Shown in pieces: positions 10,770 through 22,563 of a stretch of DNA of 64,000 bases. How positions within the stretch are numbered: the stretch's first letter is position 1; every line of letters starts with the position of its first letter. The stretch covers positions 13,764,001 to 13,828,000 of the forward strand of contig CM038915.1 of assembly GCA_021904315.1 (NCBI GenBank). Direction: 5' to 3'. Under the pieces are notes generated by a model. It did not search any database. It was not told where the DNA came from and was given only the letters and a program-made list of their open reading frames with translations. Made by a program: the position numbers and the translations under genes. This DNA comes from Sphagnum magellanicum. Its lineage: Eukaryota > Streptophyta > Sphagnopsida > Sphagnales > Sphagnaceae.

Positions 10770-12320
10770 TGACAATTCCTGGGACAACACACAGACATCT
10801 GACCCATCTAACAAAGGTAAGAGGTTGGGCAAATAGCAAAGTACTTTGTTACAACAAGCACAACGTACGAATGGGAGCTCATATGGCTAAGCTGGGCATG
10901 TTACAGCTAGTGCAGCCGATTGGTGGTAGATCTATGACGAGAGGCCCGATCACCTAGGAGGCTGGGGCCCCACACCTTCCAAGTTTTCCCCACACAATGT
11001 TGAATGTAAAAAGGGTGAAGGATAATATGTGATTGGCTTTCATTGAAAAGCTTTTTACCAACCGCGAGATTAGGATTAGCGTGTAGACAAGATACTTGCG
11101 CTTCAAGGGTATGTCGTAAGAGAGCGAAAGCTACTTGTGTGACATCAACTGTGTTCAGCTGCGAAAAGCTTTGGCCCGATTTTAGTGTGGTAACACACAG
11201 CTTGAGGCAATGCTAGGTGCGTGGAAGGGCGTGCCATACGCAAAGAGGCTTTGTCGAGGCTACGACTTGGGGAAGGTAGAGGATGAAGAGCACTTGCTCC
11301 TTGTCTGTCCAAATACACAGAATCTCACAACCCCACTTTGAGGGAATGTGAGGATGAAACTCACACTCCCAAAATTGGGACTTGGGAGTCTTCCAGGACT
11401 CTTGAAACTTCAGAGTTCAATTGCAAGGGTCAAAATACCTTGCATTGGGGTGTTTTTTATATCATTGGAAAGCTATCGAAGTGTGAATGTCGAAAATGGG
11501 CTCGCATGGGCCATTTGGACATCTGCAACACAAGTTATGGCAAAAAGAAAGGCCGGGAGTCAAACTAGCAGTTTGACTCCCGACCACTAAAAGTCGGGAA
11601 TCGACCCGAACCCGGTGTGTGCAGGTGGAGTGCAACACACCCTTGGAAAGCTCTTGAGGAGAGCTACAAGTTGACTTTATACCTCATCCCAATTAGAGGT
11701 CTGAACAAAGAGTTATGACCTCGCAAAGTCCCGGGAGTCCAAACCGGAATAGTTTCAGGATTCCTCCTTGGGAATCCTGGGACAAAAAATGTGGGTGCTG
11801 TGGAGAGGCACAAAGTATACTATATGAGGGAAGGTGGTGGCTTCTCCCGAGTCCGAACCGTGGTGAGTCTTGTGAATCCAGAATTGCTCATGGTTTGTCC
11901 TAACACCAAAGGTGCTCCAGAAAGTGATCTAACCAACTTGTTGGTTGGTTTGATGCAGGTTTGAATAAGTAAGTAAAGCTTGTCACTATTCCTAGTCCCA
12001 TCCCGGAACTTCAACACGCCCCTCTACCCCTTCTAGTGCTAAGAGCTTGGAGCGTGCCCCGAGTTCCTCACAATTCCACTGTTCGAGTAACTTAAGACCC
12101 ACCTTGGGTCTATTAGAAAACTTGGGAGCGCGTCACAGAAAGTTAGGGAATGCTTTTGTTCAACCTTGCCCCTCACCCACACGAGCACTTTTACTGCACT
12201 CATGTAGACTACGAACATAGTCACCCTGGCCAAATTTGTGGCATGCTGCCAATACTAGAGGACAATCTGTCCTCCATGATCTACCTTTCATCTAATGGAC
12301 TCTCTGGTCCCAAACGGACG
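10770..12320. mobile_element. GC-richer composite insert, LINE fragment plus unclassified repeat
   Basis: Base composition shifts abruptly from about 25% to near 50% GC and back again. The left part contains a LINE reverse-transcriptase tail (separate entry). The right part (about 11340-12320) has no recognisable protein; it contains repeated 'TTGGAAAGCT' motifs (about 11468 and 11642), several 'TCGGGA/CCCGGG' motifs and a palindromic GAGGACAATCTGTCCTC near 12258. It may be an LTR or a LINE 3' region. Confidence 0.5.
11160..11325 (+). pseudogene. LINE (non-LTR) reverse transcriptase C-terminal relic
   Basis: The plus strand reads KALARF, a stop, then CGNTQLEAMLGAWKGVPYAK and RLCRGYDLGKVEDEEHLLLV before CPN. 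This matches the conserved end of plant and animal LINE ORF2 proteins (lar-r-gs..L....grw..ip...R.C..C....EDE.H.L..CP). One internal stop. The rest of the element is missing. Confidence 0.7.
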
Positions 12321-13418
12321 TAAAATTGTAAATAGTAAATAGTAAACGGATTCAATAAGTTTGATGAATGTATATGTGTGCATTTGACTTGATATTATAC
12401 GTAAGTTGAATGTATATATATGTATTTTGTATAATATTTTGTATGATATGAAATACATGATTTCATATCATATTTTGGTATGTAATTTTTCAAGATATGA
12501 TTACATTACCCACATTTACTCCAAACTCCTTCTCTTGTACTCTTTTTGTGATTATTACACTTGTAAATTTTGGTTTTCAATGTAAATTTTCAACACCAAC
12601 AACTTTTCAAGCCATTGTTGTTCACATATCAATTTAAATTGATTTAAAATTTGGTTACAACACAAAGAAACATGTCTACTTTCAACTTTCAAAATTCTAA
12701 ATCATTTGATTTTGTCGAATGAAAGATCTTAACATTCTTTTCAACTAACTTTGTTCTAGGACCCCAACATTACTTTAAATTTCTTTTCAAAATTTATAAA
12801 CAACTAAACATTTTAAGAAACATATTAAACATATATCTTTCACCTTATTGATGGTGACCACAAGAAAATTTCACTTCCAAAACGAATCGCCTTCTAAATT
12901 AAAGCTAAAATTTCAAATTTTCATCTCTTTAAATACACATCCAAGTGGTTTGAAATCTTTTTTGCATATGTATTATCTTTTGATCTATAAGTTCTGAAAA
13001 CTATACATCTAAAAAGGTTCAAATGAAAACAATATGATCAAAAAACTAGTTCTAGACCACAATTTTCAAAACCTCGTAACTCTAACAAAAAATCTCAATT
13101 TAAAAAATTTTTGAGAATGAAAACACCTCATATTCTTCTATAATTTCTACAAGCTTCATTTCAAGATCTCTTGAAAGTAGATCAAGATTTACACTTAAAA
13201 CTGACCTTCCTAACTTTTGATCTTATAAAAAAAAAATTCATGTTTTTTTGTCCTTTTTTTTTTTTTTTTTTTTTTTTTCATTTTTTCCTTTCCTTTCTTC
13301 TCTTTTGCATTTGATAAAATATTATGAATAACTAAAGACTTTCAAATTTTAACTTTAGAAAATTTTAAACTCTAGTCTATTTCAACCTTTTCACCAAACA
13401 ACTTACATTCTAATATCA
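12321..13418 (-). other. Probable copia 5' leader/gag region, too decayed to read
   Basis: AT-rich sequence between the GC-richer insert and the 5' LTR. By position it should hold the copia leader and gag. No protein motif is readable. Confidence 0.35.
13403..13418 (-). other. tRNA-iMet-type primer-binding site relic
   Basis: Next to the inner end of the 5' LTR the minus strand reads TGATATTAGA. The usual copia site TGGTATCAGA differs only by transitions. Confidence 0.65.
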
Positions 13419-13698
13419 TGTTAACAAATATATTTATTGCAAGAGAGCTAAAAACATCAAAACAATATGTTGACAAACATGGAGCGTCAAGGTTCTTATC
13501 ACGCACAAAACATACAAACTTATAATGATAAAAGAAAACCAAAACATCAACATTAAAAAATTCAACCAAAAAGACAAAGACAAAAATAAACCAAGTAAAC
13601 TAGGTGAAAAAAAGCCACCATGAAAAATAACCTAGTTACTTTCTCTTACTCCAATAAATAATGAATATTTAATTAGTTGAACTTGAACTTTTAAAATA
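13419..13698 (-). repeat. 5' LTR of the copia element
   Basis: About 280 bp, alignable over its length to 6870-7152. It begins TGTTAACAAATAT on the plus strand (element 3' end). Many differences from the partner LTR are transitions, as expected for deamination of methylated cytosines. Confidence 0.85.
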
Positions 13699-15117
13699 TT
13701 ATACCTTGTATTGTATTTTTTAGTAACAAATTTAATCAAATATTTTAAGTTAAAATTAGTCTTGGGATGGGACAAAATTCAAAGATGACAATTCTTTAAA
13801 AACATTTAACAACCCACATCCAAAAGTTGTAAAAACAAGGTTTTGTGACATCAAGTTTTGAACAATGAAATTACATTGCCGTATGTATAAAAAATGATAG
13901 GCAAAGTTCACAACCTAGATGTGACTTGTGAAAGCTAGTCATGCTCAAAAGCAAAAAACCCTTACAAACATAGACACAAAAACAATACAATTACAACTCA
14001 TTTTGTGTTATGTTTTTCTTTCTCACAAACAAAAATATTGTCCTCAACCCTAAAACACTTCACACACAAAAAAAACAATATATTTACAACTCATTTTTTG
14101 TGTTATATTTTTCTTTCTCACAAAACAAAAATATTGTCATGTCCCTAAAACACTACACACACAAAAACAATATAATCACACCTCAATTTTTGTGTTATAT
14201 TTTTCTTTCTCACAAAACAAAAATGTTGTCCTAGTCCTTAATAGACTACACACATTTGAATCACTACATATTAATTGCCATAACTCTTTGCGTAGTTGAT
14301 TTATGCAATCAACTTTTAACCACACCTTTTTAATGTTGTACTTGTATTCCAATTCTATGTCAATGTGCATAAACTATGTCGATACATAAACTATGTCAAA
14401 TAATGAATTGTCATACTCTTAAATGACTTGTTTTTGTACATAATTTTCTCTATTACATCCGTGTTCCTAATGGCTCTTACCTACCTTGCTACTTTTGCAC
14501 ACAATTTGGTGCCAATCGCATCCATATAGTTTATACTACCAAGTTGGTATTTTAGTAATGGTTGCTCCCAATGTTGTGTTGCAATTCTACGAGCTTGCAT
14601 ACATAACCTTTAGCTATAATATTGCTGGCAACCTTAGTTCTCAAGCTTCTTGTTTTACTATGAGAAATTGGAGCTCTACAATCCAACACAACACCAACTT
14701 TCAATAGCCCTATCGCTAATTTAGGTGGGCCTAATGTTTCCCCTTTTTCCCAACAATAACTTGCAAATAAAAAACTATGGACTATGTGAGGAAAGGTTGG
14801 TTCAAGTATTAATTATGGGGGAAATAAAAGGCCTTGAGCAACACACAAAGTGATGGCCAAAAATGATGAATACAAGTGAAACTTGATCACACAAGTAAGT
14901 ACATATTGCTTTGTAAAAGGAGTTTGAGCACAACACAAATATCAAAGCACAACTTGGTGAAAGTCTTTTCTCTTCAAATTGTCCAAGATGAATGCATCTA
15001 GATTTTGCACCTTTAAAGCAATGACGCCCTTGTCAAGTAGTGATAGTATTGTTACCTTAGTGTTCATAGAAAATCCTCTACAAAAATCTAATTCACCGAT
15101 AGTTGTGAGCAAGTGCT
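13699..15117. other. Intergenic region downstream of IVD, no gene
   Basis: AT-rich sequence that includes the 92-bp triple repeat at 13982-14257. Open stretches near 14.2-14.7 kb show no family signature. The last part is probably IVD 3' untranslated sequence. Confidence 0.55.
13982..14257. repeat. About 92-bp tandem repeat, 3 copies
   Basis: Units start at about 13982, 14075 and 14167. Each contains a core ending TTTTTCTTTCTCACAAA and closes with a CTAAAACACT/ACACACAAA segment, with a few substitutions and indels per copy. Confidence 0.85.
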
Positions 15118-18100
15118 TCAAGAACTACTACCTTCCTTGAAAAGCTGTCGTCCTATCAACATGCGCCGAATTTCACTTGTACCCGCTCCAATCTCATATA
15201 GCTTTGCATCCCGCAGCAATCGCCCTGTAGGATATTCATTCACGTACCCATTGCCTCCTAAACACTGGATTGCCTGAACCCCATCAAAACATCACAAGTT
15301 TTGTATCAGCTCTAATAGTCTCATTTAAGAGGAGTAGACTTCAAACAAGAGTTGATGAGACATATGGTATATATATATACATACCTGCAGAGCCATTTGA
15401 GTTGCATTTTCAGCAGCAAAGAGAATCACAGCTGCACAATCCTGGAGGAGACAAAAAAAAATTGTAAATGGAAATTGAAAGTCATCAACTGTCTACACAG
15501 TTAACAGAAGCAGCAATCTCGGTTTTGAACTTGCTAAAAGGATGCTCATTCTGATCTCACTTCTTCAATCAATCAATTCCCCAAGAAACAAAGAAACTAA
15601 AACTTCAAGAAATTATGATAATAATAATACCTTTCTGTCAGAATGTCCAGAGTCACACATACGGGCAACTGAATACACAAAGGACCTGTGAAGGAGAACA
15701 CACCCACAATTTTGCACCATGTAAACTTTCTGTCACCTCCTCCAGTCAGCCTAGGAGATATAGCTACCAAGACTTGGGCAGCAGCAATGACTGTCTCTCA
15801 CCTGGAGGCTTGCATGCTTGTATACATGTCAGCTAGCTTTCCCTGCCACAACCCACCCACCCACAAACTGACTTCAGACTCAACAATGTCAAAAGCAAAC
15901 TCCAACTCAGAACTTTGCCCCAAGAAATATGTTACTTGCTGCTGCTGATGACAGACTACTGTACTGTATTTTACCTGCATTAACTGGAAGTCGCCAATTG
16001 GGCGTCCAAACTGTTGGCGTTCTTGCACATAAGGAAGAACGGTGTCAAGGCATGCTTGCATTAAGCCTAAAGGACCAGCAGCCAAGACCAGTCTCTCCAA
16101 GTCTAAACCTGACATCATCACATAGACCCCTGCAAAACCCCACTCATGCCCCAGATCAGTCTCCCTCTTTTTCTTCTCTTCCTATGCTCTTGTTTTCATG
16201 GTGAAAATTTCAACCCTAAACCCTAAACCCTAAATAGCGTTTGAATGATTCAAACCTTTGCCCTCCTCTCCCAGAACATGGTCATTGGCGACAAAGCAAT
16301 TCTGAAACACCAACTCACACCTGTAGGAGAACCCCAAAAACAGCAATCCCTCCCGTCAATCTTGTTTGAGCATCAATCTTTGTTTTTCAATCAGAGCTGA
16401 AAAAGATCAAAAGTGTGCAGTCATTCAAAAGTCAGAGGTCCAAGCAGAAAAAAAATCAACCAAACTCTCCTGCAAAACATGAGCTAGAACAAAATTTGCG
16501 CTTTCTCATTTTTCCTTGACTTTTCAAGCAAAAAAAACCTTCCCATATATCCTTCCACAAGAGTGCTGCCTGTAGTATAAAAGAGTGGGAAATTATGTAT
16601 GTATATAGGTGGGAGGAGACTTACGTATCACTCCCCCGCATGCCAAGCTTGTCAAGCTTCTGAGCTGTGGTGAATCTGCAACTCCCATGGGAAAGACAAA
16701 ACATGCCTCAAAATCTGTTTGCAAATTTTTTATCCAAATAACAACTATCAATACTAAACTTCACAATTTCAAATTCAACATATGACAAAAAAAAACCCCA
16801 ACAAACATGTAAGTGAAGTAGATTAGAACATTAACACCCAAAGTTCTCAGTTTTATGGAGTCTGGATGTACCCTTCCATGCCCTTCTCAATAATAAAAGC
16901 AGTGATTCCATGAGGCCCAGCCTTCAGATCTGTCTTGGCATACACAATCTGTGCAAAAGAAAAAGCAAAAAAATCACAAAGTTTGTGTTCATGTATCTGC
17001 AGAAAAAGTTTGTTGAAGCCCTACAAAGAAACCTGATGAGATACCAAACAAAATAATAAAATTCATGAAATGTAAGAAAAAAGCAGAGCTGTGAATGTAT
17101 TTGCATCTCTAATGTTTAGAAAATAATATTACAATAGTAGAAGAGGTGCTACCGAACTTAAGAAAATAATAAAACACATTGTTTAAAAGCTTGGGTTAAT
17201 GATTACCAGAGTGTTAGCCACAGGGCCATTTGTGCACCACATTTTATTTCCATTCAGAATGTATCCACCTTCAGTTTTATCAGCTCGACATTTCATGCTT
17301 ACCACATCAGATCCCGCTGTCCCACCGCACACCCATCCACCGAAACAAAAACAGACCTCAATTGGAATCTAGAGTGTTGCACAGGATACTCTATGCAATG
17401 CAATATGATTATGAAAATCAGAATTTTGGGCATATGCATTCAATTTTCATTCCCTTGGACAAATTGAGTACATACAGTTTGGCTCACTCATTGCCAGAGC
17501 TCCAACGTGCTCTCCACTGATCAACTGCAATAAATCAAAATTTCCATCCCACCCCAACCACCACCCAATGAGACCTCCCTGTGACAGGTGAGAGAAGTGT
17601 CACTACATCAAGGATTGGTGGTTGATGGTTACTGTTATGGGCATTACACAATAGGACTCTCACCCAACCCCAATGTCCCAGGTACCATGTGTCAAATCTC
17701 TCGGCAGGATAAGACTAGCATGAGGCACTTCACATTCACCTTTCAGTCAAGTCAACGACACAAACCCAGAACAAGAAGAAAACAAGGAAGAAAAGCCCTA
17801 AACCCTAAATGGGGGTTTGATTCACGCACAAAACAATAGTTTTGTTAGGATTAGAAGGAGCCCACCTTTGGCAGGAACTTTCTCTTTTGCTCCAAATTCC
17901 CATTGCGCACCTTACAGAAACCAAGCCCCAAGCATCCACATCAAGCACTTCACATCTATGTCTTTCTGGAAAAAGACAGTTTCAGGTGAAACTTGATGCA
18001 AAGAAAGGACGTGAAAGAAGAGAGATGGCTGAGCTTTACCAGTTGGTTGATGCACAGATTTGAGTGAGCCCCATATGAGAGTGCAACAGAGCCTGATGCT

Positions 18101-19780
18101 CGACTGATTTCCTCCATTGCTATGCAATGATATAAGTAGCCCAACCCAAGACCCCCAAACTCCTCTGCAACGCCCAAACAAAAAATAAAAATAAAAATGT
18201 TTTCATAATGTTGTTACATTTGATTCATTCCAAACCTCTCCTTCCTTCCAGTAGGCAATCATTGCAAAAAATTAACGTCAGTCTATTGCCATGTGATAAG
18301 AAAAACAACCAAGCATGCCATAAAGACTACTGTTTTTTCTCACCAGGAACAGTGATGCCATGCAGGTTGAAGTCACCCATAAGCTTCCACAAGTTTACAT
18401 CCTGTTCCCATAAGAAAAATCCTGTATTGATCAGACACACAGGGCCTGCTGCAAAATGAGAGGGAACCATAAAAAGAACAACAATTCAATGTTTTCTTGT
18501 GCAATTATGGGACTTCTGTGTGTGTCATTTTGCAATGTTAGACAATCTCTGCATTTTTATATTTGTGTTTGCTTTTACACAAAACATCAACTTGTGACTG
18601 GAGGAAAAAGATTGTGACAACAGACACTTGGGGAAAATGAGAATGTACAAGAACCTGCCTTTGGAAAGGAGTTGCTGGCATCCACCTTGGCAGCATGTGG
18701 AGCGATATTCTCTTGTGCAAACTGCCGGACACTTTCTTTGAACTAAACAACATACACACACACAAAATGCAGGCTTCAAAGTGAAGTGCAGACAGACACA
18801 AAAGTACAGACATTTGTCTGAGCAAAACAAACAGGTTTGTGGCATCGAAGAGAATAGGATAGATTTCTCTAAGTCAGCGAAACCCAAAACCCCACAACTT
18901 CCAACATGATCATCACACACGAATACACAACTGCTGCCTCTTCTATGCTAGATTGTTTTATTTGATCAGATTAGCTAGTTGCTGCAATGAAGAAGATATG
19001 CTGTGGTTGTGATAATCTCAAGCTGCAAACTAGAAGAGGGTGTGAAGGAAGGAAGACAGCAACACACAACTAACCTGTTCGGCCGTTTCATCAAGTAGTA
19101 GGCTACACATATGCCCATTGGCAGAAGCTTCCTCAGTGAGAGAATTTGTTGAGAAAAATGCTTGACCCCTACCAACAACATTCTGGATATTTGGAAGAGA
19201 AGAGATTTGCATCAGCAACCAAAAACTCTTGCTCAACAAAAAAGTTGTTCCAGGAAAAAAGAAAAAGCAGGGATTGATCTAATCATCTTCTTGTTGAGCA
19301 TCATTGAATTTTCCTTGGAAGAATATGTTAAGCATTTCAAACAAATGGAGCATCCTTTCCCTTGAATCATAGTTGAGAATTCTTCATTCACTGCTGAAAG
19401 AAAAGCTTGCTCCCATGGATCTTTGCTGACAAGCATAGATCTACTACTTAGCTTTCTACAGTGTCTCCCAAGCTGAATAAAAAACACAACACCATCTAGT
19501 ACAACAGCTTCTTCCATCCATCAAGCAAAAGTTGCAAGCAAGAATTTGGTGCAATTTTGGTCTTCCCCACAAAAGAACTTCCAAAACCATCATCTCTCAG
19601 CTGAAGCAAAAAAGAATCAACATAGTAGAAGTAGAAGAAGAAGAAGTTGCAGCAAAACCCACTACAGGATCAATTTCGTCACAGCAAATTGATCTGCTTC
19701 CTCTTCTTCTGCTGCTTCTTCTTCCCACTGAAGGATTGATCTAGCAGAGAAAAACTTTGTGTCTAGAGTGTGAAAGAAAT

Positions 19781-19818
<38 letters not shown>

Positions 19819-20004
19819 CTCTCTCTGTGACATGATTTGCTGCTGCTGCCATGAATGAATTTTGCTTCAAAGAAAACAGGGACTTACACAAAATCGTGAA
19901 GCTAGAAGTTTGGTAGATGGTCGTGGTTCTTCTGCCACCAGCACCCCCACCTTGGTTGTTGCTGCTGCTGCCGGTGCTGTAGCTCGAGTCCACAACCTAC
20001 GCAT
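15118..20004 (-). CDS. IVD: Isovaleryl-CoA dehydrogenase, mitochondrial, 16 exons, 450 aa
   Basis: A mitochondrial FAD enzyme of leucine catabolism that oxidises isovaleryl-CoA and passes electrons to ETF. Exons (minus): 20004-19888, 19182-19075, 18742-18659, 18401-18344, 18164-18040, 17910-17866, 17524-17476, 17316-17207, 16948-16872, 16675-16625, 16320-16256, 16129-15975, 15842-15802, 15685-15631, 15441-15385, 15273-15118. All junction phases agree. Exon 1 encodes an Arg/Ala-rich presequence ([15 protein letters not shown]). Landmarks are [43 protein letters not shown], the catalytic-base segment [16 protein letters not shown] (Glu about 308, as in human IVD), [13 protein letters not shown], and the C-terminal [20 protein letters not shown]. 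The Glu position separates IVD from most other acyl-CoA dehydrogenases. Intron 3 (18402-18658) uses a GC donor. It is head-to-head with NDUFA1. Confidence 0.96.
16211..16235. repeat. Plant telomere-type (CCCTAAA)3 in an IVD intron
   Basis: Three consecutive CCCTAAA units. Related telo-box pieces recur at about 17797, 32330, 32556 and 44347. An interstitial motif, not a chromosome end. Confidence 0.8.
19784..19829. repeat. (CT)n microsatellite in IVD intron 1
   Basis: About 30 bp of pure CT followed by CTGTGT variants, within the 705-bp first intron of IVD (19183-19887). Confidence 0.9.
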
Positions 20005-20057
20005 GATCAAATGGATCGACTTCTGCCTCATTTTGTCCGAGCTCCACCGCCAATCTT

Positions 20058-20235
20058 TCAGCACCCAAAACTGCAAATCCCTTCCTTCCTTCGGCACCCA
20101 AAACTACCAAAATCCTTCCTTCCTTCAGGACCCAACACTGCGAATCCCTTCCTTTCTTCAGGACCCAAAACTGCAAATTCTTTCCCTCAGCACTCAAAAC
20201 TGTGAATCCCTTTCTTCAGGAACCCAAAAAATCCA
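20058..20235. repeat. Degenerate about 27-30 bp tandem repeat in the divergent promoter
   Basis: Roughly six copies of a unit with AACTGCAAATCCCTTCCTTC followed by an AGGACCCAA-type segment, with single-base changes. It lies just upstream of the IVD start codon on the minus strand. Confidence 0.7.
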
Positions 20236-20629
20236 TGAATCCTTCCTTCAGCTACCTATCTGCAACACTTGGTTTGTGGATTGCTTGCTTGCAGCAAGCA
20301 AAGAAAAAGGATGGATACAGCCAACAAACGACAACACCTGTCCCATACAATCATCATCACCTTCAGTCATATCCAACACGTGAAATCATTGCGTGTGTTT
20401 GTGTGTGTGTGTATGTGTGTGTAGACTGTTTGTTTGTGTGCGCTCAGCTTTTCATCCGTTTGTCTTTCTTTGTCTTCGTCTTCTTAGCTGACGTGCAGCA
20501 GCAAGCAATCTCTCACAGCGATATTGCTTTTGTTTGTCGATAGAGAGAGAGAGAGAAGAGGAAGAAAACTACTCCTACTAGGGTTTGGGGATCGCAGGTC
20601 TTTCGCAAAGAGCTTGTCAGATCGGCAGC

Positions 20630-20640
<11 letters not shown>

Positions 20641-20686
<46 letters not shown>
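20641..20686. repeat. (CT)n microsatellite, NDUFA1 leader
   Basis: About 46 bp of uninterrupted CT, roughly 100 bp before the NDUFA1 ATG. Further CT tracts occur in its first intron (about 20907-20928 and 21107-21144). Confidence 0.9.
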
Positions 20687-20689
<3 letters not shown>

Positions 20690-20787
20690 GCTGTAGTTGT
20701 TGTGGTTCTCGTTGTTTTGGGTGGTGGGGTTTGGTTTTTCTTCTTCTTCTTCCCAGCTGTAGTAGGTAAAAGTGGGGGGGATTGGAG

Positions 20788-21103
20788 ATGTCGTGGGAGT
20801 CGATGCTGCCGATGGGTGTTATCTCGGCCATGATCTTCGTGATGGCGAATTCGCAGGACGTGATCAACAAACTGACCACCGGCAAGGTTTGTGTCTGTTG
20901 TTCTTCTCTCTCTCTCTCTCTCTCTCTCCCAAATCTCTTTTCCTAGCTACCTCTCTTTCCCTCATTTGAGACGGATCACCATCTGAACTTACATTCTGAG
21001 GCTTGAATCTTCTTCTTCTTCTTCTTCTTCTTTCGGATATCCCTTTTCTACACTCTGAGAAGTAAGTGGGTGCATCTGTCTTTTGCAAAACCCATTTGAC
21101 AAG

Positions 21104-21148
<45 letters not shown>

Positions 21149-21301
21149 CTCCCTCTCACCCTAAACCCTCCCTCTCTGGGCATGCATTCATGGCTTCTTG
21201 TTGTTATGTTGTTGCAGCCAAAGCATCCAAGGAATGATGCATGGGACCGAGCGATGGATGAAAGAGATGCTCGAATCAAACAAGAAGCTCACCAGGTATA
21301 A
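20788..21301 (+). CDS. NDUFA1: NADH dehydrogenase 1 alpha subcomplex subunit 1 (MWFE), 60 aa
   Basis: A small accessory subunit of mitochondrial complex I with one N-terminal membrane span. Exon 1 is 20788-20886 and exon 2 is 21218-21301, with the stop TAA at 21299-21301. Exon 1 encodes MSWESMLPMGVISAMIFVMA, the hydrophobic anchor, then NSQDVINKL. Exon 2 encodes PKHPRNDAWDRAMDERDARI. This matches the plant family pattern (...LEAMLPLGIIGGML...NSQYYIHKAY.GRPKHIGHDEWDVAMERRD), whose usual length is about 65 aa. The sequence after CACCAG is also a good 5' splice site (GTATAAG), and a 43-nt exon-like piece lies at 22162-22204, so an alternative C-terminus or a 3' UTR intron is possible. Divergent partner of IVD. 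Confidence 0.85.
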
Positions 21302-22260
21302 GAAAAACAAACAAGACAAAAATAATTTCACAGGAACCATGCTTATTCATCAATTGGAGTTGTTGCATTTTGAGCTTCTTTCATCATTTTCTGTCTCTTG
21401 AGTCAAACTCATCCCCCCTCCCACCTTGCACAAGCAATTGACAAGCTCCCATCAGCCAACAGAGAGTCCTCATTCTCAAGATCCATGGATGGACAACTGA
21501 TGCCCAAATTGAGCAAGATGAATATCTAATCTGCTTCTGTTGGGCTTTGCAGAATTGATGTCAGTTGGTTACCCACCAAAACTGTGGCAGGGAATGTTTT
21601 TCTTGGAAAGCATAAATGTGATTAGATTTCTCTCTCAACAAACAAGAGTTCTCTCACTTCTCATCTTTTAGCTAACAGATGCTGCAACATAAACAATTGC
21701 TTCTTCCTGCAAGCAATTTAAGTTCTCAGAAGCTTGAGAAGATCTGATTTTTTGGAAGTTTTCGTTTCCTTGTGTTTGATGATGATGTTCTTCATTCACA
21801 AACATTGAACTTTTTTGTATTTGTATGCATCCCCCTTTCACTGATGTAGAGCTGTGTTGCATTTTGGAGTAGAGTCTTGGCTTTTTTGGTGCTGTTTTTT
21901 GGCATTGTGGGTGTGGTTCAGGAACTTTTTTTCATTTGATGTTGTAATGGCATTCTTCTGTGTGTATTGCCTGTGCAATTTGATCATGCAATTTTGTCAA
22001 TCATGCAGTGATCAAAATGGTTTGTGGCAAACAAAGTCCTGCTCCTTCAGACACACTCTTGATACTTTTGAGATTTTGAGCTCTTCATGATGTGATCCTT
22101 TTGTTACTCATCTCTTTACATCATCACATTGTGCTTTTGAGCAAATTTCTTGCAAATGCAGGTGGTGCTCTTTCTTCAAGGCGACGTACCACTCGCAGCA
22201 CTCTGTAAGTTCCTTTGGTTCAAACCATTGATCGATAGAGGTCATTGTTTTTAGTCTTTT
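21302..22260 (+). other. NDUFA1 3' region with a possible extra small exon
   Basis: Non-coding except for 22162-22204, which is flanked by TGCAAATGCAG and GTAAGT, perfect splice signals. In frame with exon 2 it would add about 14 residues (VVLFLQGDVPLAAL) before another splice. It may equally be a 3' UTR exon. Confidence 0.4.
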
Positions 22261-22563
22261 GCATTTTGCTTCAAATGTTCAAGCTTGGAATGTTCCGTTG
22301 TTTGGTATTTGCATTTTGCTTCGAATCTCTTGCATGTCCAAGAGAGTGTATGATCACAAGAATCCAACAAAGAAATGGATGTAGAAAACAATGAATGACC
22401 TCATTGACAAACAAGTAGGTAGATGCAAGAGAATTTTCTTCATGGGTGAATCTATTTGCGATGCACAATGTTTGTGAAACACATTCACTCTTTCTAGTCA
22501 TCATTGGAACAACTATTTCTTGCGGGGAGTTGTAGTGACATATGATGATTTCAACATGATGTT

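Larger units (their letters stand above)
6870..13698 (-). mobile_element. Decayed Ty1/copia LTR retrotransposon, nested insertions
   Basis: Both LTRs, a primer-binding site next to the 5' LTR, a polypurine tract next to the 3' LTR and copia-order protein relics are visible on the minus strand. From the 5' side these are protease/pre-integrase (about 9180-9595), integrase region, reverse transcriptase (about 7930-8560) and RNase H end (about 7150-7400). The flanking 5-mers TTTTA (6865-6869) and TTATA (13699-13703) look like a decayed target-site duplication. All frames are broken by stops. Two other elements sit inside it: a Ty3/gypsy end and a GC-richer LINE-containing segment. Old and non-functional. 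Confidence 0.85.
20005..20787. promoter_or_regulatory. Shared divergent promoter region of IVD and NDUFA1
   Basis: Only 783 bp separate the two start codons. The region contains several copies of a 'CCTTCCTTC...CCCAAAACT' segment at about 20058-20230, a GT-rich run near 20400-20430 and a pure (CT)n tract at 20641-20686 in the probable NDUFA1 leader. No TATA box can be assigned with confidence. Confidence 0.55.

Noticed and set aside
18742..19239. IVD starting at the in-frame ATG within exon 2 (near 19213)
   Set aside because: An upstream exon (20004-19888) joins in phase and supplies an Arg/Ala-rich mitochondrial presequence.
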